50,648 nucleotides of DNA from Actinomycetales bacterium (GCA_015655445.1 JAATFA010000064.1:1-50648); one strand, 5' to 3'; counted from the first letter of the stretch, positions 36,001 through 44,900 are shown. Numbers and translations are program-made. The notes: a model not told the origin generated them from the sequence alone.

Positions 36001-36726
36001 CGCGCTCGGCCGGCGCGGCCCGTCGCCGTCCGGCCCGTCGCCGTCCCGCCCGTCGAGCCCGTGCGACCCGAGCACGCCGTGCCCGTGCCGCGGCGGGCGC
36101 AGCGTCGGGAGCACGCGCGCGGCCGCGAGCAGCGCGGCCATGACCGCGGGGAAGAGCAGGAGCGCCGCGAGCCCGTAGAGCGCGAACGCGCCCACCGATC
36201 CGACCTGCGCGGGGTCGAGGAAGAAGTAGGGATACCAGCGCACGAGGGAGCCGCGCACCTCCGTGAGCATCCCCCACACGAGCGGGTAGGCGAGCACGAT
36301 GCCGGTGAGGGTCCAGCGCACGCGCACGCGTCCGGGGGCGAGCAGCCAGTCGAGCACGGCGCAGCACGGGATCCCGAGGTGCAGCAGCAGGTCGGACCAC
36401 GGCACGTCGATCCGGTAGTCGCGCGAGGCGGACTGGCTCACGAGCAGGAAGAACACGATGCCCGCGACCGCGAGGTAGCACGTCACGAGCGCACGCGTCG
36501 TGCTCAGCCACAGCGGGTCGTCCTCTCCGCGCAGCGCCGTCCGCGCGCCCAACAGGAAGACGACGACGGCCGCGACGTTGCTCTCCGTCGTGAGGTAGCC
36601 GAAGTAGTTCGTTGTCGTGAAGGTCGCGAAGCCCAGGCCGTAGACGAAGCGGCCGACGAGGGCGACGACTCCGAGGCACGCGATCGCGAGCCGCAGGACG
36701 CCGAAGCACATCCGCAGGCGCCGCAT
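35878..36726 (-). CDS. Pr6Pr (FAR-17a/AIG1-like) family membrane protein
   Basis: The 282-residue protein has six membrane helices in residues 10-205, with FGYLTTESNVAAVVVFLLGA, LLLHLGIPCCAVLDWLLAPG and WYPYFFLDPAQVGS, characteristic of Pr6Pr proteins, whose function in bacteria is unknown. After the last helix comes a Gly/Asp-rich tail (HGLDGRDGDGPDGDGPRRP) encoded by 15-bp repeats, then about 40 residues overlapping the amine oxidase gene on the other strand for 123 bases. The tail probably represents loss of an earlier stop. Confidence 0.82.
   Translation of the reverse strand: MRRLRMCFGVLRLAIACLGVVALVGRFVYGLGFATFTTTNYFGYLTTESNVAAVVVFLLGARTALRGEDDPLWLSTTRALVTCYLAVAGIVFFLLVSQSASRDYRIDVPWSDLLLHLGIPCCAVLDWLLAPGRVRVRWTLTGIVLAYPLVWGMLTEVRGSLVRWYPYFFLDPAQVGSVGAFALYGLAALLLFPAVMAALLAAARVLPTLRPPRHGHGVLGSHGLDGRDGDGPDGDGPRRPSASGSRVAEGPQALDRGGERRGVVELGERGGGVPREQADEHG
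36018..36062. repeat. three 15-bp tandem repeats in the Pr6Pr tail
   Basis: Units GCCCGTCGCCGTCC(G/C) at 36018 and 36033 and a diverged third unit at 36048 lie just after the amine oxidase stop. They encode the DGDGP repeats of the minus-strand protein. Confidence 0.8.
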
Positions 36727-36735
36727 CCCCCCAGC

Positions 36736-37383
36736 CTACGAAGCGGCCCCGGCGGCTTCCGTGGACGCGAGCGCGAGGTCGGCCACGAGGCCGTCGAACG
36801 CGGCGTCCCACTCCGGCCTGCCGCGCAGCCGCAGGACGGCCGAGGGATGCGTCGTGAGCAGAACCGTGCGTCCGTCCGCGTCCTCGAGGGGACGCCCGCG
36901 CTCGTCCGCGACGCGCACGGGACGGCCGAGCACGGCGCGTCCCGCGGTCGCGCCGAGCGCGACGACGACCGCGGGACGCACGATGCCGAGCTCCGCGGAG
37001 AGCCACGGGCGGCACGCGAGGACGTGCGCCGTCCCGGGTGTCGTGTGCAGGCGCCGCTTGCCGCGCTCCTCGAAGCGGAAGTGCTTGACCGCGTTCGTGA
37101 GGTAGACCGCGGCCGGGTCGATGCCGGCGGCGTCGAGCGCGTCCGTGAGCACGGCGCCGGCCGGCCCGACGAACGGCTCGCCCGCGCGGTCCTCGCGGTC
37201 GCCCGGCTGCTCCCCCACGAGCATGAGGCGCGCGTGCGGCGGACCCGACGAGAAGACGACGTGTGTCGCGCCGCGCCACAGCTCGCAGCCCCGGCACGCG
37301 CGCGCAGCCTCCTCGAGAACGGCGACGGTCGCGGGCGCCTCGGGCACCCACCGCTCGGCTCCGGGGCGTTCGGGATCGGCCAC
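36736..37383 (-). CDS. udgX: uracil-DNA glycosylase of the UdgX type
   Basis: The 215-residue family 4-like UDG has CRGC (30-33) and Cys124 for the Fe-S cluster, GEQPG (57-61), and KRRLH (109-113) with NAVKHF just before. The KRRxH loop is the hallmark of UdgX, in which this histidine forms a covalent bond to the abasic sugar after uracil removal. Only three cysteines are visible, so the fourth cluster ligand is probably another residue. TAGGCT ends six bases before the GTG. Divergent from the SRAP gene across 58 bases. Confidence 0.9.
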   Translation of the reverse strand: MADPERPGAERWVPEAPATVAVLEEAARACRGCELWRGATHVVFSSGPPHARLMLVGEQPGDREDRAGEPFVGPAGAVLTDALDAAGIDPAAVYLTNAVKHFRFEERGKRRLHTTPGTAHVLACRPWLSAELGIVRPAVVVALGATAGRAVLGRPVRVADERGRPLEDADGRTVLLTTHPSAVLRLRGRPEWDAAFDGLVADLALASTEAAGAAS

Positions 37384-37389
37384 GGCGTC

Positions 37390-37395
37390 AGCCTA
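37390..37395 (-). promoter_or_regulatory. -10-like hexamer of a leaderless udgX transcript
   Basis: TAGGCT ends six bases before the udgX GTG. No PafBC-type -35 element is visible on this strand. Confidence 0.4.
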
Positions 37396-37412
37396 TGGGG
37401 CCGCCCCCGGGC

Positions 37413-37435
37413 CTGTCGGGGGCTGGGAGCACAAT
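37413..37435 (+). promoter_or_regulatory. candidate PafBC-dependent promoter of the SRAP gene
   Basis: CTGTCGGGG (37413-37421), eight bases, then CACAAT (37430-37435) resembles the damage promoter TTGTCRGTG-N8-TANNNT (7 of 9 in the upstream box; A and T of the -10 kept). CACAAT ends six bases before the ATG at 37442. Confidence 0.5.
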
Positions 37436-37441
37436 GGGAGC

Positions 37442-38143
37442 ATGTGCGGGCGCTTCGCGGTCATCCAGTCGCAGGACGAGCTCGCGGAGCTCTTCGAGGT
37501 CGACCGCGTCGGCGAGGGGATCCCCGGGCCCTCGTACAACATCGCTCCCACCGAGCGGATCGCGATCGTGCTCGAGTCGGTCAAGGAGGGCCGGGAGGGC
37601 CGCCGGCTCGAGTCGGCGCGCTGGGGGCTCGTCCCCTCCTTCGCGCGCGACCCGTCAGCGGGGGCGCGTCGCATCAACGCGCGCGTCGAGACGATCGCGA
37701 CGACGCCCGCCTTCCGCGGCGCCTTCGCCAGGCGACGGGCGATCGTGCCCGCGACGGGGTACTACGAGTGGCACGTGGGACCGGACGGCAAGCGGCCCTG
37801 GTTCCTGCATCCCGCCGACGACGCCGTGCTCGCCTTCGCGGGGCTCTACGAGTGGTGGCGGGATCCCGCGACGGGCGCGTGGCTGCTCTCCGCCTCGATC
37901 GTCACGCGACCGGCGACGGGCGAGCTCGCGGGCCTGCACGATCGCATGCCCCTCCTCCTCGGGAGCGACGTGTGGGCGGACTGGCTCGATCCGCGCTCGA
38001 GCGTCTCGGAGGAGCTGCTGGGGCACGCCCTCGAGCAGGGATCGTGCATCGCGGACGGCTTCGAGCTGCGTCCCGTGAGCCCCGCCGTCGGCCCCACGCG
38101 CGGCAAGGCCGACGACCCCTCCCTCCTCGCCCGCGTCGGCTGA
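37442..38143 (+). CDS. SRAP/HMCES family abasic-site DNA-crosslinking protein (YedK-like)
   Basis: The 233-residue protein begins MCGRF, with the catalytic Cys2 that forms a thiazolidine crosslink with abasic sites in single-stranded DNA after Met removal. It also has SYNIAPT (Asn), WGLVPSFA, INARVET, YYEWHVGPDGKRPW (catalytic Glu) and HDRMPLLL (active-site His), a complete SRAP set. It shields abasic sites from cleavage during replication. No ribosome site is present and the candidate -10 implies a leaderless mRNA. rlmA begins one base after its stop, so the two are cotranscribed; udgX is divergent. Confidence 0.95.
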   Translation: MCGRFAVIQSQDELAELFEVDRVGEGIPGPSYNIAPTERIAIVLESVKEGREGRRLESARWGLVPSFARDPSAGARRINARVETIATTPAFRGAFARRRAIVPATGYYEWHVGPDGKRPWFLHPADDAVLAFAGLYEWWRDPATGAWLLSASIVTRPATGELAGLHDRMPLLLGSDVWADWLDPRSSVSEELLGHALEQGSCIADGFELRPVSPAVGPTRGKADDPSLLARVG

Positions 38144-38144
38144 C

Positions 38145-38975
38145 GTGCTCGCTGACGTCCTCGAGGCGCTCGCGTGCCCGGTGTGCGCGGGAGCGCTCGC
38201 GGCCGCGCCCGGCGGTCGCGTCGTGACGTGCGCGTCCGGTCACGCCTTCGACGTGGCCCGTCAGGGATACCTGTCGCTGCTCGCCGGGGCCCGGCACGCG
38301 GGCTCGGGCGACACGGCCGCGATGGTCGCCGCGCGCGCGGCCTTCCTCGCGCGGGGCCCGTATCTGCGGGTCGCCGACGCGATCGCGGACGCGGTGCCGG
38401 GCGAGGGCCTGTGCGTGGACGCCGCGGGCGGCACGGGCGCCCACCTCGCGATCGTGCTCGAGCGGCATCCGGCGCTGCGCGGCCTCGTGCTCGAGCTCTC
38501 CGCACCCGCGCTGCGCCGCGCGGCTCGCGCCCACCCTCGTGCGGCCGCCGTGGGCGCCGACCTGTGGCGTCCGCTCCCGCTGCGCCCCGCGGTCGCCTCG
38601 AGCGTGCTGAGCGTGTTCGGCCCCCGGAACGGCCCCGAGTTCCGTCGCGTCCTCGCCCCCGGGGGCGTGCTCGTCGTCGCGACGCCCGCACCCGGCCACC
38701 TCGTCGAGCTCGTCGCCGCCCTCGGGCTCGTCTCCGTCGATCCGCGCAAGGAGGAGCGGCTCGAGCGCCGGCTCGCGGGATTCGAGCGCACGGCCGTGCA
38801 TCGCGTCGAGTACCCTCTCGAGCTCGCGCGCGAGGACGCGCTCGCGGCGGCCGCGATGGGACCGAGCGCTCACCACGTCGAGGCGACCGTGCTCGCCGGA
38901 CGCGTCGCGACGCTCCCCGAGCCCGTGCGCGTCACGGTCGCGGTGGACGTCGCGAGCTATCGCCCCGTCGACTGA
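38145..38975 (+). CDS. 23S rRNA (guanine-N1)-methyltransferase RlmA family
   Basis: The 276-residue protein has the N-terminal zinc motif ALACPVCAGAL ... VVTCASGHAFDVARQGYLSL (Cys9, Cys12 and a later Cys/His pair) and a SAM-binding domain with CVDAAGGTGAHLAIVL. This matches RlmA(I/II), which methylates G745 or G748 in 23S rRNA; RlmA(II)/TlrB affects tylosin sensitivity. Which G is targeted cannot be told. The GTG begins one base after the SRAP stop. Confidence 0.88.
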   Translation: MLADVLEALACPVCAGALAAAPGGRVVTCASGHAFDVARQGYLSLLAGARHAGSGDTAAMVAARAAFLARGPYLRVADAIADAVPGEGLCVDAAGGTGAHLAIVLERHPALRGLVLELSAPALRRAARAHPRAAAVGADLWRPLPLRPAVASSVLSVFGPRNGPEFRRVLAPGGVLVVATPAPGHLVELVAALGLVSVDPRKEERLERRLAGFERTAVHRVEYPLELAREDALAAAAMGPSAHHVEATVLAGRVATLPEPVRVTVAVDVASYRPVD

Positions 38976-39030
38976 CCCGCGGAGGCCGGGCCTCGCAGGA
39001 GACGGGGCTCGCGGAGGACGGCGGCCCCCG

Positions 39031-39435
39031 CTACTGCTCCGCGGGCTGCTCCTCGCGCAGGAACGCGGCCGCCGGCACCGAGAGCTCGGCGAGGCTCGTG
39101 CTCTCCTCGGGGAAGGGTAGCGCGGGTCGCACACGGCAGCGCGAGGCGTCCACCTCGACGATCACGACGGGGCGCAAGGTCCAGTCCGCCGCGGGGGCCT
39201 CCGCGTCGAGCAGCCCGGACGGGAGCGGGCGGGGCAGGCGGCACCACCACCGTCCGTCGAGCGAGGCGAGGCCGAGGGCCGCGACGGCGGCCGCGGCCGA
39301 GGCGAGGTCCTGGGCCGGGCCGAGGGATGTGCCGAGCAGGCTCGTGGGCACCGCGAGCCCGCCGGGGGCGTCGACGAGATACCCTGCGAGCTCGCCGTCC
39401 TCGCGGGGGACGGGGCGCCAGTCGTCGGGGATCAC
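39031..39435 (-). CDS. hypothetical protein divergent from the mutasome operon
   Basis: The 134-residue protein (GTG at 39435, GGAGGG just upstream) contains DDWRPVPREDGELAGYLVD, LGRLPRP-like and VEVDASRCRVRPALPFPEES segments, a compact mixed-strand domain with no membrane segment. I do not recognise a known domain, though small proteins of this kind accompany actinobacterial mutasome loci. It is divergent from imuA', 100 bases away, with the SOS box between. Confidence 0.7.
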   Translation of the reverse strand: MIPDDWRPVPREDGELAGYLVDAPGGLAVPTSLLGTSLGPAQDLASAAAAVAALGLASLDGRWWCRLPRPLPSGLLDAEAPAADWTLRPVVIVEVDASRCRVRPALPFPEESTSLAELSVPAAAFLREEQPAEQ

Positions 39436-39504
39436 CCCTCCACCATGCCATGACGCGCGGGCACGCGGGCGCGGGGCCCGAGCGCGCGGGCCGGGCCTGC
39501 GTGG

Positions 39505-39527
39505 ATGTCGGTGGCGGTTGACATATT
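39505..39527 (+). promoter_or_regulatory. candidate PafBC-dependent promoter of imuA'-imuB-dnaE2
   Basis: ATGTCGGTG (39505-39513), eight bases, then CATATT (39522-39527) matches TTGTCRGTG-N8-TANNNT at 8 of 9 upstream positions with correct spacing. CATATT ends seven bases before the ATG at 39535. A TTGACA at 39518-39523 could serve another promoter. Confidence 0.6.
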
Positions 39528-39542
39528 CGAATACATGTTCGA
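39527..39542. promoter_or_regulatory. LexA-binding SOS box
   Basis: TCGAATACATGTTCGA is a dyad with perfect 5-bp arms and matches the actinobacterial SOS box (TCGAAC-N4-GTTCGA) at all but one defined position. It overlaps the last base of the -10 and the start codon, so bound LexA would block transcription initiation. Confidence 0.85.
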
Positions 39543-40347
39543 CCATGGGCGCATGCCGGCGGCAGCGCCCTCCCCCGTCGCCCTCGGGAGCCGACGTGCT
39601 CCCGAGGTCCGTGGCGCGCCTGCCGAGGTCGAGCGGCTGCGCGAGCGCATCCGGCAGATGCAGTCCCCGCGCCTCGAGGAGCGCACCCTGCCCACGCATC
39701 CGGCCCTCGCATCCCTGCTCGACGGGGGACTGCGGGAGGGAGCGGCGTACGCGCTCGCACCGTCCGCGAGCCTCGTGCTCGCGCTGCTCGCACCGCCCAC
39801 GCGGGCCGGATCGTGGTGCGGCGTCGTGGGGATGCCCGGGCTTGGCATCGAGGCCGCGGAGCAGCACGGCGTGGACCTCGATCGTCTCGTGCTCGTGCCC
39901 GACCCCGGAGAGCAGTGGCTCGCGGTGACCTCCGCGATCGCCGACGCGCTCGCCGTCGTCGTGACACGCCCGTCCTCGCGCACGTCCGAGGCGACCGTGA
40001 GCCGGCTCGCGGCGCGGCTGCGCGAGCGGGGCACGACGCTGCTCGTGCTCGGGCCGTGGCCGCAGGCGGAGGCGATGATCGGCCTGGGCGAGAGCCGGTG
40101 GTCCGGGGTCGGCGAGGGGTTCGGATACCTCGACCATCGCGAGGTCACGGTCACGGTCACGAGCCGGCGCTCCCCCGTCCCGCACAGCGCGCGCCTGCTG
40201 CTGCCCGATCCGGATCAGGGCCTCCAGTCGCTCGAGTCGCCGCGCGGGGCGGCCGGTCGCGCGACCCCGGGCGAGCGGACGGGCTCGGCGGACGGGCCCC
40301 GCCCCGCGACCGCCGCATCGTCCCTCGAGCGCCGGGCGGTCGGATGA
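39535..40347 (+). CDS. imuA': ImuA' RecA-like mutasome protein
   Basis: From ATG 39535 the protein is 270 residues and has the degenerate RecA-like core of ImuA': LLDGGLREGAAYALAPSASL in place of a Walker A loop (no GKT/S), VVGMPGLGIEAAEQHGVDLD and DRLVLVPDPGEQW. ImuA' connects ImuB to the damage-tolerance machinery in mycobacteria. This start is chosen over ATG 39505 and 39553 because it matches the position expected from the -10. It overlaps imuB by four bases (ATGA). The last 30 residues are Arg/Ala/Pro-rich and poorly conserved. Confidence 0.9.
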   Translation: MFDHGRMPAAAPSPVALGSRRAPEVRGAPAEVERLRERIRQMQSPRLEERTLPTHPALASLLDGGLREGAAYALAPSASLVLALLAPPTRAGSWCGVVGMPGLGIEAAEQHGVDLDRLVLVPDPGEQWLAVTSAIADALAVVVTRPSSRTSEATVSRLAARLRERGTTLLVLGPWPQAEAMIGLGESRWSGVGEGFGYLDHREVTVTVTSRRSPVPHSARLLLPDPDQGLQSLESPRGAAGRATPGERTGSADGPRPATAASSLERRAVG

Positions 40348-41897
40348 TGCCCGCCCCGCTCGTGCGCACCCTCGTGCTCTGGTGCCCCGACTGGCCGGTC
40401 ACCGCGCTCGCATCGGGGGACGGCCCGCGCGTCTCCCCCACGACGCCGCTCGCGCTCGTGGAGGCCAATCGCGTCGTCGCGTGCTCGGCCGCCGCCCGGC
40501 GCGAGGGCGTGCGGCGCGGCCTGCGGCGTCGGGAGGCGCAAGCGCGCTGCCCCGGTCTCGTCGTCGTGCGCCACGATCCGGCGCTCGACGCGCGCGCCTT
40601 CGAGCCGCTCGTCGAGCGCCTGGAGGCCGTCACGCCCGGCGTGCACGTGCTGCGTCCGGGGCTGTGCGCGGTGCGCGTGCGCGGGCCCGCGCGGTACTAC
40701 GGCGGGGAGCGTGCGGCCGCGCTCACGCTCCTCGGCATCCTCGCGGAGGAGGGCGTGGCCGGTGCACGCGCGGGCATCGCCGACGGCCCGTTCACCGCGG
40801 TGCAGGCGGCACGGCGCGCGGATCCCGTGCTCGTCGTGCCGCCCGGGGAGTCCGCGTCGTTCCTCGCCCCCCTGCCGGTCTCGGTGCTCGACGATCCCGA
40901 GATCGCCGGACTCCTGCAGCGGCTCGGCGTGCCGACGCTCGGCGCGTTCGCGCAGCTCCCCGTCGGAGACGTGCGCGATCGCTTCGGGGTGCCGGGGGCA
41001 CGCCTGCACGCGCTCGCCGCGGGGGCGGACTCCCGGGTCGTCGTCCCGCGCGTCCCCCCGCCCGATCGGGATCGCGAGGTCGTCTTCGAGCCGCCTCTCG
41101 AGCTCGTCGACCAGGTCGCCTTCGGCATGCGCGTCGCGGCCGGCGAGTTCGTCGACGCCCTCACGGCGGACCTGCTCGTGTGCACGTCGCTCGGCGTCGA
41201 GATCGTGGCCGAGAACGGGGACCGCTCCGAGCGCGTGTGGCTGCATCCGCGCTCCTTCGGGGCCGCCGAGGTCGTCGATCGCGTGCGCTGGCAGCTGCAG
41301 GCCGCGGCGGCCGGATCGAGCCTGCGCTCGGGGATCGTGCGCGTGCGGATCTACCCCGAGGCGGTCGACGCGCTCTCCTCCCACGAGCGCGGGCTGTGGG
41401 GCGGTGGGCCGGAGGAGCGCATCCACTCCGCCCTCTCGCGCGTGCAGAGCATGCTCGGGCACGGCGGGGTCGTCACCGCGGTCGTCGGCGGCGGACGCGG
41501 CCTCGCCGAGCGCCGCGTGCTCGTGCCGTGGGGGGACCGCGCGATCGTCCCGCGCGCGCGGGGGGAGCCGTGGCCCGGCCACCTGCCGCCGCCCGCCCCC
41601 GCCACGGTCTTCCCGGTGCCGCGTGCGCTCGAGGTCGTCGCGGCCGACGGGGGGTCCGTGACGGTCGACACGCGCGGGCGGCTGAGCGAGCCCCCGCACG
41701 CCTTCGCGTTCACCGCGCGGCCGGATCGGTCGCATCGTGTCGCGGGATGGGCCGGTCCGTGGTCCGTGCAGGAGCGGTGGTGGGATGCGGCGGAGCGCCG
41801 CGAGGAGCACCGCTTCCAGGTGGTCGACGAGGAGGGCATGGCGTGGCTCCTCCTGCTGCGTGCCGGCACGTGGTGGGCAGAGGCGAGATACGACTAG
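40344..41897 (+). CDS. imuB: ImuB, Y-family polymerase-like mutasome hub
   Basis: The 517-residue protein begins LVRTLVLWCPDWPVTALA, the ImuB form of the Y-family palm in which the catalytic carboxylates are replaced, so it is non-catalytic. Further markers are LRPGLCAVRVRGPARYYGGE and GARAGIADGPFTAVQAARRA, and the little-finger-like region GAFAQLPVGDVRDRFG. In mycobacteria ImuB binds the beta clamp and recruits ImuA' and DnaE2. Two adjacent ATGs (40344, 40347) overlap the imuA' stop. dnaE2 follows after 39 bases. Confidence 0.93.
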   Translation: MMPAPLVRTLVLWCPDWPVTALASGDGPRVSPTTPLALVEANRVVACSAAARREGVRRGLRRREAQARCPGLVVVRHDPALDARAFEPLVERLEAVTPGVHVLRPGLCAVRVRGPARYYGGERAAALTLLGILAEEGVAGARAGIADGPFTAVQAARRADPVLVVPPGESASFLAPLPVSVLDDPEIAGLLQRLGVPTLGAFAQLPVGDVRDRFGVPGARLHALAAGADSRVVVPRVPPPDRDREVVFEPPLELVDQVAFGMRVAAGEFVDALTADLLVCTSLGVEIVAENGDRSERVWLHPRSFGAAEVVDRVRWQLQAAAAGSSLRSGIVRVRIYPEAVDALSSHERGLWGGGPEERIHSALSRVQSMLGHGGVVTAVVGGGRGLAERRVLVPWGDRAIVPRARGEPWPGHLPPPAPATVFPVPRALEVVAADGGSVTVDTRGRLSEPPHAFAFTARPDRSHRVAGWAGPWSVQERWWDAAERREEHRFQVVDEEGMAWLLLLRAGTWWAEARYD

Positions 41898-41936
41898 TGC
41901 GGTGGTGCGGGAGACGAGAGGACAGGAGGAGAGCCG

Positions 41937-44900
41937 ATGGGATGGAGCAACCCCCCGATCCCGTGGTCGGAGTTCGAGCGCGCCCTGAGCGAGGGGCGTC
42001 GTCCGGGGTCCCCGCCCGTGGGCGCCGACGGAGGGGACTCCCCCGCCTGGAGCCGCAAGCGCACCGCGTACCGCGCGCCCCGGGGGATCGAGCGGCCCGA
42101 GCACGTCGTCCCCTACGCCGAGCTGCACGCGCACTCGAGCTTCAGCTTCCTCGACGGCGCGTCGATGCCCGAGGAGCTGCTCGAGGAGGCCGCGCGACTC
42201 GGCCTGGCCGGTCTCGCCCTCACCGACCACGACGGGCTCTACGGCGCGGTGCGGCTCGCGGAGGCCGCCGAGGCCATGGGGGTGCCGACGATCTTCGGCG
42301 CCGAGCTCTCGCTCGGCCTCCCCTCGCCGCAGAACGGCGTCGCCGATCCCGCCGGATCGCACCTGCTCGTGCTCGCCCGCGGCCAGGAGGGCTACCACCG
42401 ACTCGCGGGCGCGATCACGGCGGCCCAGCTCGCGGGGGGCGAGAAGGGCCGTCCGGTGTACGACCTCGACGACCTCGCCGAGCGCGCGGAGGGGCGCTGG
42501 CTCGTCCTCACGGGATGCCGCAAGGGCGCCGTGCGGCGCGCCCTCGCCGCCGCCCGCTCCCCCGAGCGTGGAGGCGCGGCCGCCGGCGAGGAGCTCGATC
42601 GCCTCGTCGCGCGCTTCGGGCGCGAGAACGTCGCCGTCGAGCTCTTCGACCACGGAGCTCCGCTCGACTCGCGCGTCAACGACGTGCTCGCGGCCCTCGC
42701 CGCCGAGCGGGGCCTGCCCGTCGTCGCGACGGGCGTCGTGCACTACGCGACCCCCGCGCAGCATCCGCTCGCGACCGCGCTCGCCGCGGTGCGCGCCCGC
42801 CGCAGCCTCGACGAGCTCGACGGCTGGCTGCCCGCCTCGGGCGGGGCGTTCCTGCGCTCGGGCGCGGAGATGGCCGAGCGGTTCGCGCGCTACCCCGGGG
42901 CGGTCGCGCGCACGGCCGAGCTCGCCGCCGAGCTCGCGTTCCCGCTGCGCCGGGCGAGGCCGCGCCTGCCGCGCCAGGAGGTCCCCGAGGGCCACACGCC
43001 CATGAGCTGGCTGCGGCACCGCGTGTGGGAGGGCGCGCGGGAGCGCTACGGGGAGCGCCTCGGCGAGGCGCACCGCGCACGCATCGAGGACGAGCTCGAG
43101 GTCATCGAGCAGAAGGACTTCCCCGGCTACTTCCTCATCGTGCACGACATCGTCTCCTACGCGCGCCGGAACGGCATCCTGTGCCAGGGGCGCGGATCCG
43201 CGGCGAACTCCGCCGTGTGCTACGTGCTCGGGATCACGGCGGTCGACGCGATCCGCTACGACCTGCCGTTCTCCCGCTTCCTCTCGGCGCTGCGGGACGA
43301 GGAGCCGGACATCGACGTCGACTTCGACGCCGACCGGCGCGAGGAGGTCATCCAGTACGTCTACAAGAAGTACGGCAGGAACAACGCGGCCCAGGTCGCC
43401 AACGTCATCACCTATCGGCCGAAGAACGCCGTGCGCGACATGGCGCGCGCCCTCGGACACAGCCCGGGCCAGCAGGACGCGTGGGCCAAGCAGGTCGAGC
43501 GCTGGGGCGCGCTCGTGGAGAGCGCCGACCACGACATCCCGCCGGAGGTCGTGGGCCTCGCGGCGCACGTGCTGAAGTTCCCCCGGCACCTCGGCATCCA
43601 CTCGGGCGGCATGGTCCTCACGGATCGGCCGGTGGGAGAGGTCGTGCCCATCGAGCACGCGCGCATGGAGAGGCGCACGGTGCTGCAGTGGGAGAAGGAC
43701 GACTGTGCGTGGATGGGGCTCGTCAAGTTCGACCTGCTCGGCCTCGGGATGCTCGCCGCCCTGCAGTACGCCTTCGACCTCATGCATGCCGCGACGGGCG
43801 AGCGCTGGGACCTCGCGACGATCCCCGCCGAGGAGCCCGCCGTCTACGACATGCTGTGCCGCGCCGACGCGATCGGCATCTTCCAGGTCGAGTCGCGCGC
43901 GCAGCTCGGGCTCCTCCCCCGGCTCCGGCCGCGTCAGTACTACGACCTCGCCATCCAGATCGCGCTCGTGCGTCCCGGCCCCATCCAGGGCGGAGCCGTC
44001 CACCCCTTCGTGCGACGGAAGGCGGGCCTGGACCCGATCGTCTATCCGCACGAGTCGCTCGTCCCCGTGCTCGAGCGGACCCTCGGCGTGCCGATCTTCC
44101 AGGAGCAGCTCATGCAGATGGCGATGACGGTCGGCGACTGCTCGGGCGACGACGCGGACCTGCTGCGGCGCGCGATGGGGTCCAAGCGCGGTCTCGAGCG
44201 CATCGAGTCGCTGCGGGAGAAGCTCTACGCGGGCATGGCCCGTCACGGCATCACGGGCGAGCTCGCCGACGAGCTGTACGGGCGCATCCAGGCGTTCGCG
44301 AGCTTCGGCTTCGCGGAGAGCCACAGCCTGAGCTTCGCCCTGCTCGTCTACGCGAGCGCGTGGATCAAGCTGCACTATCCCGCGGTCTTCCTCGCCGCCC
44401 TCCTGCGCGCGCAGCCGATGGGCTTCTACTCCCCCGCGACCCTCGTCGCCGACGCCGAGCGGCACGGCGTCGAGGTGCGGCGTCCGTGCATCCAGCGCTC
44501 GGGGGCGCACGCGGGCCTCGAGCGGGAGGACGGCGAGCGTGCGGGCGGCGCCCGGGGCGGCGAGGGCGGCATGCCGGGCGGTGCGGGCGGCATGCCGGGC
44601 GGCGCGAGCGGTGCGAGCGGTGGCACGGATGGCAGGCCGGGCGCACCCGTGCCCCCGCCGCTCCTCGCCGCCGCGACGGGGATCGACTCGTGCCTCGTCT
44701 CCCACGATCCCGCCGAGACCCCCTTCGATCCGGACGGTCCGGACGAGTCGGGAGCCCATCGGCGGGACGCCGGGATCGCCGTGCGCCTCGGGCTCGCCGC
44801 GGTCAAGGGGATAGGTGCGGCCGTCGCCGAGCGCATCGTCGCCGCGCGCGAGGCGGCTGGCCCCTTCCGCGACCTGCCCGACCTCGTGCGCCGCACGGGG

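Noticed and set aside
39505-39553. ATG 39505 or ATG 39553 as the imuA' start
   Set aside because: ATG 39505 lies inside the upstream promoter box and would be outside the transcript; 39553 is possible but ATG 39535 matches the distance from the -10. I kept 39535 with this reservation.
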